A DNA stretch of 64,000 nucleotides. Source: Flagellimonas onchidii (GTDB taxonomy: Bacteria; Bacteroidota; Bacteroidia; Flavobacteriales; Flavobacteriaceae). Below the pieces are notes generated by a model, which was not told the origin of the DNA, searched no databases, and saw nothing but the letters and a program-made list of their open reading frames with translations. Location: positions 1 to 64,000 of the forward strand of contig NZ_SRXX01000016.1 in assembly GCF_004804315.1 (NCBI RefSeq), in the 5' to 3' direction. The position numbers and the translations under genes were made by a program. Shown piece by piece: positions 1 to 7,659 of this stretch (position 1 is its first letter; every line of letters starts with the position of its first letter).

Positions 1-263
1 CTCACTTCGGGAAAATATCCGAAGAGTGCCCCATGGCCGTTATCGGCCCTTCCCTTGCCCTCCAATAGCAGCAACAGGGTGTCCGGGCCCAGTTCCGAGA
101 CGTCATCGGCTGTCAGTCCGCTCTTCTGGAACAGGGATATGTACTTGTTGACCGTGTTGCGGGAGATACCGAGCTCCCTGCTGATCCGGCGGCGGCTGTG
201 CCCTTCGCCGAACATCCTGTAGAGTTGTTTTATTCTTCTCATGTCCAATAGTCTGTTCGCCAT
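1..263 (-). CDS. istA: IS21-type transposase IstA, N-terminal part
   Basis: This gene starts at the ATG complement at 261-263 and runs off the left edge, so only about 87 codons are visible. The translation starts MANRLLDMRRIKQLYRMFGE. It continues with a Hin/IstA-like helix-turn-helix (residues about 10-45, containing GHSRRRISRELGISRNTVNK) that would bind the terminal repeats just upstream. The DDE catalytic domain and the partner ATPase IstB would lie outside the window. An IstA assignment fits both the HTH and the adjacent repeats. Another DDE transposase with a similar HTH is a less likely alternative. Confidence 0.8.
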   Translation of the reverse strand, partial: MANRLLDMRRIKQLYRMFGEGHSRRRISRELGISRNTVNKYISLFQKSGLTADDVSELGPDTLLLLLEGKGRADNGHGALFGYFPEV

Positions 264-325
264 ACTGTTATATTTTTTGAAAAATATAACCCTTTGGCAC
301 CCCCTATTGGATACGTTTTTGAAAG

Positions 326-418
326 TGGTTCACTTTGGTAGGAATCACTGGTTCACTTTAGATAGGAATCAGTGGCCCAGTTTGACAGGAATCGGTGGCT
401 CAATTTTGCAAGAATTTG
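326..418. repeat. Four tandem ~24-bp IS terminal repeats
   Basis: Four consecutive units start at 326, 349, 373 and 396. Each begins TGG(T/C)(T/C)CA and carries a GGAATC or AGAATT core about 14 bases later. The first three are very similar; the outermost (396-418) has diverged. Tandem repeats at IS21-family ends are known transposase binding sites, and their position just outside the istA start supports that role. Confidence 0.7.
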
Positions 419-420
419 CA

Positions 421-687
421 TGTATATGGTTCTATTCTTAGAATTTGCCCTTGAATATGAAGAATTTGAATTGGTACTATTATATAAATTATTTGAATTG
501 GAATATGTTGAATTGCTATAATAGCTCCTATTCAGAGTTGTGGAAATGTGGAGAATTCGAAATAAAAAGTGTATGATTTTGTTTAAACGTCTTATAGCGA
601 ATTTTTGAGGTGTTTTTTGCTTGATTTTCTATGTCCCAAAACATAGTGTGAAAAATACATTCTAATAGAATCAAATAAGAGTAACTT
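421..687. other. AT-rich gap between the IS end and the fic control region
   Basis: No credible gene is seen. The DNA is very AT-rich and contains two copies of TTTGAATTGG (465-474 and 492-501) 27 bases apart, probably fortuitous low-complexity sequence. Confidence 0.5.
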
Positions 688-715
688 TTACCTTTGTAAT
701 GCATTACAAAGGTAA
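688..715. promoter_or_regulatory. Perfect 28-bp palindrome upstream of fic
   Basis: Each arm is 14 bases (TTACCTTTGTAATG, mirrored with no mismatch), centred 70 bases before the fic start. A second, smaller inverted repeat, CTCATA-5-TATGAG, lies at 734-750. Such symmetry suggests a dimeric repressor operator, possibly for control of the Fic protein, or a transcript hairpin. No regulator gene is adjacent on the visible side. Confidence 0.5.
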
Positions 716-771
716 TTTTTTAGTATTTTTACCCTCATAAAAAGTATGAGTGTAAATTCTACCCCTATATT

Positions 772-1854
772 ATGTCTACTTTCAATAAAGATATACCATA
801 TAACGATTTACCCTTACTCCCTCCAAAGAAAGAGTTAGAGACAACAGCTGTTTTAAGAAAAACAATAGCCGCTAGTAGATCATTGTCAAAGTTGAACGGA
901 GCAATAATAAACTTACCAAACCCCAAGCTTTTTTTAGACACCATACACTTACAAGAAGCAAAGGGCAGTTCTGAAATAGAAAATATTATTACCACAAATG
1001 ACGATTTATATCAAGCATTCGTAGCTGATAAGAAATTTGATAATCCCGCGGCTAAAGAAGTAATCAGCTATAAAGAAGCATTATGGCATGCCCTCGCTCG
1101 CTTGGAGAAAAAACCGCTTTTAACCACCAATCTTTTTATTGAGATTGTACAACGAATCAAACAAAATGATTCCGGGATACGAACAACTCCAGGCACTACT
1201 TTATCCAACACAAAGGGAGAAGTTATTTATACACCACCATCAGGAGAATCCATTATACGGGACAAACTATCCAACTTAGAAAAGTTTATCAATGAGCCTA
1301 GCAAACTTGACCCATTGATAAAAATGGCTTTGATGCACTACCAATTTGAAGCCATTCACCCGTTTGTTGATGGTAACGGACGAACAGGCCGTATTATGCT
1401 CCTACTCTATCTGAAATTGGAAAAATTGCTAGATGTTCCAGCAATTTATCTGAGTGAGTACATCATCAATAACAAAGCTGCCTACTATAAGAAACTGAGA
1501 TTAGTAACGGAAAAAGAAGATTGGGAAGGATGGATACTGTATATGTTGGAAATGGTTGAAATAACCGCTAAGAAAGGATTGGAACGCCTAGAGGCGATTA
1601 CTTCTTTGATGGAAAGAATGACAAACGAAATCAGAACCCAATTACCTAAAGCGTATTCAAGAGAGCTAATCGAAATATTATTTCGGCTACCCTATACCAA
1701 AAGACAATACTTGATTGATGAAAAATTAGGAACTCCCAAAACTGTTGGCAACTATTTGAGGGATTTGGAAGAGGCTGGCTTTCTAAAATCGGTCAAGGTT
1801 GGAAAAGAGAAATTGTACCTCAATTTTCAATTGATGGAAATATTGGAAAAGTAG
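772..1854 (+). CDS. Fic family protein (class II, autoinhibited AMP-transferase type)
   Basis: This 360-residue protein has a Fic core with HPFVDGNGRTGR at residues 196-207, where H196 is the predicted catalytic base. Upstream, SSEIEN at 66-71 fits the (S/T)xxxE(G/N) inhibitory motif, with E70 expected to block productive ATP binding. That position defines class II Fic enzymes, whose inhibitory helix precedes the Fic core. The C-terminus (about 280-360) looks like a winged helix, as in many bacterial chromosomal Fic proteins. Family knowledge predicts transfer of AMP to a protein target. The target cannot be read from the sequence, and no small antitoxin gene is adjacent. It lies between an IS end and a tRNA-like fragment, suggesting accessory DNA. 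Confidence 0.9.
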   Translation: MSTFNKDIPYNDLPLLPPKKELETTAVLRKTIAASRSLSKLNGAIINLPNPKLFLDTIHLQEAKGSSEIENIITTNDDLYQAFVADKKFDNPAAKEVISYKEALWHALARLEKKPLLTTNLFIEIVQRIKQNDSGIRTTPGTTLSNTKGEVIYTPPSGESIIRDKLSNLEKFINEPSKLDPLIKMALMHYQFEAIHPFVDGNGRTGRIMLLLYLKLEKLLDVPAIYLSEYIINNKAAYYKKLRLVTEKEDWEGWILYMLEMVEITAKKGLERLEAITSLMERMTNEIRTQLPKAYSRELIEILFRLPYTKRQYLIDEKLGTPKTVGNYLRDLEEAGFLKSVKVGKEKLYLNFQLMEILEK

Positions 1855-2011
1855 GTAAGCAAAACATATATTTGCGTCATCAATTTTATTTGATAGCAGA
1901 TACAAGTAAATAAGTTCATTTGATTAATCATTTTAAACAGGAGCCCAATTCGGTGCACACGTTTAAATTTTGAATTTTAACTTTTTGAATATCAAATTAT
2001 TGGATCTTAAG

Positions 2012-2031
2012 TTCAAGCCCCAGTCAGGTCA
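2012..2031 (+). other. tRNA 3'-end-like fragment (possible attachment site)
   Basis: The segment reads as T-loop TTCAAGC, T-stem strand CCCAG, acceptor strand TCAGGTC and discriminator A, with exactly the 7-5-7-1 lengths of a tRNA 3' end. It is followed ten bases later by a terminator. The upstream bases do not form the rest of a tRNA, so only the 3' end is present. That is what integration into a tRNA gene leaves at one side of an element. This is an inference from length and composition only. Confidence 0.4.
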
Positions 2032-2040
2032 CAAAAAATT

Positions 2041-2072
2041 AAAAAGCCCGGTAATTAGTTATCGGGCTTTTT
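2041..2072. terminator. Bidirectional Rho-independent terminator
   Basis: The stem AAAAAGCCCG/CGGGCTTTTT is extended by a G-T pair and TAA/TTA around a 4-base loop. A/T runs on both sides allow use after fic (plus) and, more distantly, after the TetR gene (minus). The rest of 1855-2201 shows no gene. Confidence 0.85.
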
Positions 2073-2201
2073 GTTATTTCCAATTTAATTCTTTTTGTAT
2101 CTCCACTTAAGCTAACATACCCACAGGTCGTACCCGAGTTATGAATTATCCAGTTTTGTTTCCATGCGAATGTGCCCTACAACATAATACTCCCTGGTTA
2201 A

Positions 2202-2831
2202 TCACTCACAATTTAAACGAGTTTCAATAAATCTATAGCTTTGAAAGGCGTTTATCCCTTTTTCCGTCATATGCGGAATCAGCAAGTCCCAAATAAATTC
2301 TGACATTTTTTGATGGGATAAATCGTGATGAGGTATTACCTTTTGTTGAGACTTCCAAAATGTGATCAATATCCTGATACTTTGTTGCAAACGTTGATAT
2401 GTTCCGGACCGAGGTTCTTCTTTCAGATACCCCATTTCGATAAATTGAGTATAAAAATGTGACATCTGATGCCTTCTTATGTGAAAAGTTTTTTTAAGTA
2501 ACTCGTCTACTTTTTCATAGTTTCTTGAAACTTCCAATATATCCAGATTGAAAAAAAGATACTTTTCATGAAATGCTTCCAATCGGAGTAATAGTTTATT
2601 AAACTGAACCATGACATCATTATCATTTGTTTGTTCATAAACCTGTGAAATCTCGAACTTCATTTGCTGATAAATTGCCAAAAGTAAAACTTCCTTGATG
2701 GGATAATGATATTCCAGGTTTCCGTGACTCATCCCAAGTGACTTGGCCAATTTCCGAAGAGTTACATTGACTACACCATCGGCATTAAAAGATTGAATGG
2801 CCTGATCAATTATTCTTTGTTTGGTTGTCAT
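2202..2831 (-). CDS. TetR/AcrR family transcriptional regulator
   Basis: This is a 209-residue protein with a TetR-type N-terminal HTH at about residues 5-50 (RIIDQAIQSF, then TLRKLAKSLGMSHGNLEYHY). A variable helical ligand-binding and dimerisation domain follows. Members usually repress an adjacent or own promoter and release DNA when a small ligand binds; the ligand is unknown here. It shares strand with the downstream fucose operon but is separated from it by 378 bases, so a role in fucose control is not supported. Length is typical for the family. Confidence 0.85.
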   Translation of the reverse strand: MTTKQRIIDQAIQSFNADGVVNVTLRKLAKSLGMSHGNLEYHYPIKEVLLLAIYQQMKFEISQVYEQTNDNDVMVQFNKLLLRLEAFHEKYLFFNLDILEVSRNYEKVDELLKKTFHIRRHQMSHFYTQFIEMGYLKEEPRSGTYQRLQQSIRILITFWKSQQKVIPHHDLSHQKMSEFIWDLLIPHMTEKGINAFQSYRFIETRLNCE

Positions 2832-3209
2832 AATTTGGTACGCTCCAAAAGCTCTTCATTGATTTTAAAAAAATCCAATTTCAGATTCTTCCATCTAAGG
2901 TTTTAGGAGCTAAGATTTTTGGTTTAGTATCAACGTTCATAACACAACCGAACAAATCTAACAAAATCCGTAACGCATATAAAATTTAGAATAAAGCGCT
3001 TTTAGTTTGAAAAACAAGCTAACAAGAAATTCTTTGATTCAAGTAACATTTCTCATTATAGCATCAACATGTATTTGAACCATAAGTACTGGTCGTTTTA
3101 TAATATATACCAATAACCCGAACAGCCCCAAAAAGCAGTTAATTTTTAGGGCTCATATAAAAACCTTTTCATTTTTTAGGACATAACATATCCTATAAAA
3201 GGTCTATCC
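2832..3209. other. Non-coding gap after the fucose operon, with hairpin
   Basis: No gene is seen. A hairpin at 3124-3153 (AGCCCCAAAAA/TTTTTAGGGCT, one mismatch, 8-base loop) lies about 60 bases past the end of the minus-strand fucose operon and may terminate or protect that mRNA. A weaker inverted repeat, TTTTAGGA/TCCTATAAAA, is at about 3174-3200. The part next to 2832 should hold the TetR promoter. Confidence 0.4.
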
Positions 3210-4373
3210 TTATCTATCAACCAAATAATCTGGAAAGTCTGAAGTGCGTTCGCAACCAATTTGATGCATTACTTGTTGCAGCTGAGTCTTTAACAAGGAA
3301 ATTGTATGATCACCTCCCTGCCTGCCCAACGCTGCAGCTCCGTACATGAAAGAACGTCCCATAAATGTGAATTTAGCTCCACTAGCGAGTGTTCGGGCAA
3401 CATCAGGTCCAGAGCGGATACCGCTATCCATCATTACTGTTATCTGATCCCCATATTTCTCGGCAATCCGAGTCAAAGGTTTTATTGTAGATTCGCCTGC
3501 ATCCAATTGTCTACCACCATGATTGGAAACTATAATCCCGTCAAGGCCTAATTTAACTGCTCTTTCGGCATCTTCTTCAGTTGCCACACCTTTAAGCACC
3601 AACTTACCTTTCCAAAGGTCCCGAATTGGCGCTATTTTTTCCTCTGGCATGCGTTTGGAAAACAGTTTGTCCATAAAAAGTCCCAAATGTTTAAGGTTAA
3701 GATTTTTTGGCATATAGGGTTTAAGGGTCTCAAAGTTTGGTTGGCCATGCATCAAAGTTTCAAAAGCCCATCTTGGCTTCCCTAATATCTGTAGAATATT
3801 GTTCACTGTCATTTTAGGCGGCATTGAAAGCCCATTCTTAATCTCTTTAGGCCGAAAGCCAAAAGTTGGGACGTCGCATAACAAAACCAGAACAGGACAT
3901 TCAGCTGCTTGAGCTCTTGAAATAATATCGTCTCTAACACTGTTTTCAGATGGATGGTACAATTGAAACCAAGCTCGACCTTCAGTAAGCTCAGAAGCCT
4001 TTTCAATGCTACAGGTAGTTACTGTACTCAAAATAAACGGAATATTATGCTCGAATGCCGCTTTTGCCAAAATTTGGGAAGCATTTGGCCACATTAATCC
4101 CTGCAAGCCTACAGGAGCTATACCAAATGGAGCATCATACTCATGACCAAAAAGTTCAGTTTTTAAGGATGATTCTGGGCCTGCATTCAAGTATTTGGGT
4201 TTGAGTTCCACATCTCGAATCTCAGAAGTGTTTTTAAGAAGGTTTACTTCTTCATTGCATCCTCCGTCCAAATATTCAAAAGCAAACCTAGGTATTCTTT
4301 GCTTTGCCCTATTCCTTAAATCTTCTATGGATGGATATTTCGAATTAAATTTTATTTCCTTTCCGTTTCGCAT
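3210..4373 (-). CDS. FMN-dependent alpha-hydroxy-acid oxidoreductase (L-lactate dehydrogenase/oxidase type)
   Basis: This 387-residue TIM-barrel flavoprotein of the LldD/glycolate-oxidase family contains VSNHGGRQLD, which carries the catalytic histidine. The N-terminus (SIEDLRNRAKQRIPRFAFEY) is the usual LldD-like start. It is the last gene of the fucose operon. The non-phosphorylative fucose route ends in pyruvate plus L-lactate, so its most likely job is oxidising L-lactate to pyruvate. No signal peptide is visible, so it acts on the cytoplasmic side. Another short 2-hydroxy acid as substrate cannot be excluded from sequence. Confidence 0.85.
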   Translation of the reverse strand: MRNGKEIKFNSKYPSIEDLRNRAKQRIPRFAFEYLDGGCNEEVNLLKNTSEIRDVELKPKYLNAGPESSLKTELFGHEYDAPFGIAPVGLQGLMWPNASQILAKAAFEHNIPFILSTVTTCSIEKASELTEGRAWFQLYHPSENSVRDDIISRAQAAECPVLVLLCDVPTFGFRPKEIKNGLSMPPKMTVNNILQILGKPRWAFETLMHGQPNFETLKPYMPKNLNLKHLGLFMDKLFSKRMPEEKIAPIRDLWKGKLVLKGVATEEDAERAVKLGLDGIIVSNHGGRQLDAGESTIKPLTRIAEKYGDQITVMMDSGIRSGPDVARTLASGAKFTFMGRSFMYGAAALGRQGGDHTISLLKTQLQQVMHQIGCERTSDFPDYLVDR

Positions 4374-4407
4374 CTGAGAAATTTGCTTTTATATTTTCAT
4401 CCCTATT

Positions 4408-4737
4408 TTACAGTTCAAATATTCGTTCCATCAAAAGCCATTTTTCCCCTGGCTTAGCTGTTGGTAATGTTTGCTGGTATTTCGACATGAGTTCTTCCCA
4501 CTCTTGGACTTTTGGGTTTGCCAAATCTGCCTTTGCCTTTTTTTCGAAGCTAAATTCTTCATTTACCTCCATAAACATGAACAACCTTGTACCCAATCTA
4601 TATATTTCCATTGCTGTAATTCCAGAATCCGAAATGCTCTTTTTTATTTCGGGCCAAACAGATTTATGATAAGCTTCGTATTCAGCAATCAAAATAGAAT
4701 CATCTTTTAGGTCAAGTGCAAGAGCGTAGCGTTTCAT
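4408..4737 (-). CDS. RhaM-like sugar mutarotase (predicted L-fucose mutarotase)
   Basis: The protein is 109 residues from the ATG at 4737. A longer reading would start at a TTG and is not preferred. It matches the L-rhamnose mutarotase fold family (DUF718): MKRYALALDLKDD start, a conserved YHKSVWPEI segment, an RLFMFMEV strand and a WLLMERIFEL end. The family interconverts anomers of 6-deoxyhexoses. In this operon the substrate is inferred to be L-fucose, supplying the anomer used by the dehydrogenase encoded just upstream. It is cytoplasmic. Confidence 0.85.
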   Translation of the reverse strand: MKRYALALDLKDDSILIAEYEAYHKSVWPEIKKSISDSGITAMEIYRLGTRLFMFMEVNEEFSFEKKAKADLANPKVQEWEELMSKYQQTLPTAKPGEKWLLMERIFEL

Positions 4738-4771
4738 CTTTTTGTTTGTTTTTTCCAATTAGCAACCGTCG

Positions 4772-5551
4772 TCACAGTGTCCTATCCAAATGCACATATC
4801 CTCCGTCAACAAAAATTAGTTGTCCAGTGGTATGACTTGATTTGGGCGATAAAAGAAATGTAACCATATTGGCAATTTCTTCTGCTGTTGTCATTCGATT
4901 TTCCAAAGGGATTTTATCTGTTATTTCTTTAAGTCTTTCTTCGGGGTTTGGAAAGCTTTTAATCCAACGATCATAAAGTGGGGTATAACATTCGGCTACT
5001 ATCACCGCGTTGACCCTAATGGCATGGGGCAACAATTCAACCGCCCACTCCCTTGTCAAGGCGTTACGACCTCCATTTGCAGAGGCATATCCAGACGTGC
5101 CTCCTTGGCCTGTCACGGAAGTCTTTGAACCAATGTTTACGATAGAACCCTTACTCTTCTTCAATTCAGGCAATGCATGGTGAGCCATCAAGTAATAATG
5201 CGTAAGGTTTTTATTGATGGAAGAAATAAAGTCTTCGTAATTTCCATTTTCCAAACCAACATCATCATTTACTCCAGCATTGTTAACCAGACCATCAATT
5301 CTACCATATTTTTTAACAACACTTTTCACGGCTTCTTTACACTGTTCAGGGTCAGTTAACTCAGCAAAAGCACAATCCGCTTTTAGATTTTTCTCCTGAA
5401 CATGCTTCACTGCATCCAACACATTCTCCCGATTCCTTCCAACAATAATAGGAATGGCGCCTTCTGAGGCGAGTACATTTACTATTCCATTTCCAATTCC
5501 CTTGGAACCACCGGTCACAATTATAATCTTATCTTTTAGCTGTAAATCCAT
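4772..5551 (-). CDS. SDR-family oxidoreductase, predicted L-fucose dehydrogenase
   Basis: This is a 259-residue classical-size SDR. TGGSKGIG (13-20) is the NAD(P)-binding glycine motif, NNAG is at 90-93, and S142 and Y155 fit the catalytic serine and tyrosine. The lysine expected four residues after the tyrosine is replaced: the sequence reads YASAN, giving N159 (codon AAT). The C-terminus GQLIFVDGGYVHLDRTL and the operon point to oxidation of L-fucose to L-fuconolactone, the first step of the oxidative pathway. The start is 2 bases from the fucosidase stop. The lysine loss makes the exact activity less certain. Confidence 0.75.
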   Translation of the reverse strand: MDLQLKDKIIIVTGGSKGIGNGIVNVLASEGAIPIIVGRNRENVLDAVKHVQEKNLKADCAFAELTDPEQCKEAVKSVVKKYGRIDGLVNNAGVNDDVGLENGNYEDFISSINKNLTHYYLMAHHALPELKKSKGSIVNIGSKTSVTGQGGTSGYASANGGRNALTREWAVELLPHAIRVNAVIVAECYTPLYDRWIKSFPNPEERLKEITDKIPLENRMTTAEEIANMVTFLLSPKSSHTTGQLIFVDGGYVHLDRTL

Positions 5552-5553
5552 AT

Positions 5554-7659
5554 CTATTTGTTAGCTGTGATAACACCAATCTCTGCAAAAGCTGCCCTAG
5601 TGTCATTACCCGCAACCTTCGTAGCCTTTAATTTAATAAATCTTGCTTTTGATACAGCATCAAAACGGATGGTTTGTTCTATAGGGTTATTCACCACGTT
5701 ACTAAACTCTCCGCTAGAAACTTTGTTCCACGTTCTTTGATTAGTACTCACAAAAAATTCATACTCCATAATTACCCCAAACGGCCATCTTTCTTGCATA
5801 GGCCAATAGGTGAACCCTTTCAAATTGTATGTTTCCCCCAAATCAATAACTACTTCTGATGGTTGTTTTCCATCCGAGTCCGTTGCCCAAAAGGTTCGGG
5901 AATTATCATCAATCAACTCAATAGCCTCTTCTTTATTTCCAGATGAAACTTCAATCACTTTCCAATCTGCTTTCGATACATCGAAGTACCTAGTAGCCAC
6001 ACTGGTGGTTCTTTGATCTACCGGATCCGCGGCTATAGCTTTAATAGTCGTTGGTTGATTGACCAAAAATGGGCCTTGGTATTTTAAAGAGGAAACCGAA
6101 GGTTCGGTCCCATCCAACGTATAAAATGCATCGATGTTCTTATCTGCCAAATGAAAGCTTACCATCCCTTCCCTATCTCTTTTAATGATAGGTTCTGTAA
6201 GTAGGTTCGGTGCATTAAACAATGAAATATTTGCAATGGTCGGTGGTCCTTTGGCTTCAATAATATTCATCCTAATCTGGGAAGCGGTTACCGTATCAAA
6301 CTGAAGAACACGTCTATGTCCTATGGTTGTCTGATCGGCCAGTTGAACCCAACTTCCATCCACTTCGGCCTCAACTGTAAATTTTTGGACACGTTGCCCT
6401 AGAGGTATGTATTCCTGCAACAAAATACGGTTTACTTCGGTAGGTTCATTAAATTGAATACTCACTGAAGCTTGGGTACTACCATCGTTGGTTGCCCAAT
6501 AAGTAGTTGCATTACCATCTATAGCATTTTTAGGGCTAAAATCCGAGCTTTCCCCTCTAGTTTCTGATGCAATAGCATTTTGACCTCTTGCCAAATCCTC
6601 GGCAAAATCTTTATTAAGTTGTTCGCGCAAACGCATGAGTTGTTCCACATCTCTTTCATGTACAAGGCCTCTATTGTCCACAGGAAGATTCAACAATAAA
6701 TTGCTATTACGACCTACAGATTCGTAGTAAATCTTCACGAGATGCTCCAATGATTTTACCTGATGATCTTCAGCAGGATGATAATACCATCCGGGACGTA
6801 TGGACACATCTACTTCTGAAGGAAGCCAGTGCGTACCATCTTCGTGTCCCGTTCTGAGCTCTACATATCTTGGCCATCCAGGGTAAATTTCATCCCTGCG
6901 CATTATGCTCCAATGTGTTTCATTTGCCCATCCTTGCTCATTACCTACCCAACGAATGTCAGGTCCTGCATCACTAAAAATAACCGCATTGGGCTGAAAC
7001 TCGCGAACCATATTGGTTACTTTATCCCATTCGTAATAGGTTTTATTATCAATTTTGCGGGTTTCATTTGCGCCACCATAATAGCCCGACCCCCCATTGG
7101 CACCATCGAACCATACTTCAAAAAGGTCTCCGTAGTTGTTCAGGAGTTCATGTAATTGTTCATGATAATCGGCAACATATTCCGGTGTTCCATAATCTTC
7201 ATGGTTTCTATCCCAAGGAGAGAGGTAAACCCCAAACTTGAGTCCATATTCTTTACAAGCTTCGGAAAGCTCCTTTATCAAATCACCCTTACCATCTCGC
7301 CATGGAGAATTTTTGACGGAGTGCTCCGTAGTTTTGGTGGGCCACAGGCAAAAACCGTCATGATGCTTTGCGGTGATAATAATTCCCGTCATTCCTGCTT
7401 CTTTTGCAACACGCGCCCATTGACGAGTGTCCAATTCCGTAGGATTGAACTGTTCGGGAGATTCATCTCCCAGGCCCCATTCCATATTGGTGAAAGTGTT
7501 CATGTTAAAATGGATAAAGGCATAATACTTCATTTTATGCCATTCCAATTGTCGTTCAGAAGGGATTGGGCCTACCGGAGCTGGTGGGTTCACCTTTGAA
7601 CAAGAACTAATCGTGATAAGGGCCAATACCGCTGAGAATATTTTTATGGTTTTATTCAT
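5554..7659 (-). CDS. GH29 alpha-L-fucosidase lipoprotein with accessory binding domains
   Basis: This 701-residue protein has a lipoprotein signal (lipobox cysteine C20). The GH29 catalytic domain (about 35-360) contains IITAKHHDGFCLWPT and EVWFDGANG, where D185 is the expected nucleophile. Next come a discoidin-type (F5/8C, CBM32-like) domain at about 370-490, a chitobiase C-terminal-like segment with YTLDGTEPS at about 500-565, and a second discoidin-like domain to the end. This layout is typical of GH29 enzymes cleaving alpha-1,3/1,4-linked fucose from glycans. A periplasmic or surface location is likely. It supplies L-fucose to the catabolic enzymes of the same operon, together with the adjoining sulfatase. 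Confidence 0.92.
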   Translation of the reverse strand: MNKTIKIFSAVLALITISSCSKVNPPAPVGPIPSERQLEWHKMKYYAFIHFNMNTFTNMEWGLGDESPEQFNPTELDTRQWARVAKEAGMTGIIITAKHHDGFCLWPTKTTEHSVKNSPWRDGKGDLIKELSEACKEYGLKFGVYLSPWDRNHEDYGTPEYVADYHEQLHELLNNYGDLFEVWFDGANGGSGYYGGANETRKIDNKTYYEWDKVTNMVREFQPNAVIFSDAGPDIRWVGNEQGWANETHWSIMRRDEIYPGWPRYVELRTGHEDGTHWLPSEVDVSIRPGWYYHPAEDHQVKSLEHLVKIYYESVGRNSNLLLNLPVDNRGLVHERDVEQLMRLREQLNKDFAEDLARGQNAIASETRGESSDFSPKNAIDGNATTYWATNDGSTQASVSIQFNEPTEVNRILLQEYIPLGQRVQKFTVEAEVDGSWVQLADQTTIGHRRVLQFDTVTASQIRMNIIEAKGPPTIANISLFNAPNLLTEPIIKRDREGMVSFHLADKNIDAFYTLDGTEPSVSSLKYQGPFLVNQPTTIKAIAADPVDQRTTSVATRYFDVSKADWKVIEVSSGNKEEAIELIDDNSRTFWATDSDGKQPSEVVIDLGETYNLKGFTYWPMQERWPFGVIMEYEFFVSTNQRTWNKVSSGEFSNVVNNPIEQTIRFDAVSKARFIKLKATKVAGNDTRAAFAEIGVITANK

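Larger units (their letters stand above)
1..420 (-). mobile_element. End of an IS21-family insertion sequence (partial)
   Basis: The window opens inside an insertion sequence. A minus-strand IstA-like transposase start (1-263) is followed outwards by a cluster of four related tandem repeats (326-418), the arrangement known for IS21-family ends. The stretch 1-240 is clearly GC-richer than the AT-rich DNA that follows, which fits recent acquisition. The outer edge is set near 420 because the last repeat decays there and the inverted end would read TGCA. The exact tip and any target duplication cannot be fixed without the other end. Confidence 0.75.

Noticed and set aside
241..441. 66-codon plus-strand frame at the IS border
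   Set aside because: It runs antisense through the istA start and across the tandem repeats; no protein-like composition or promoter.
2202..2831. TetR gene as regulator of the fucose operon
   Set aside because: It lies downstream of the operon's last gene with a 378-base gap; the AraC gene at the operon head is a far better candidate.
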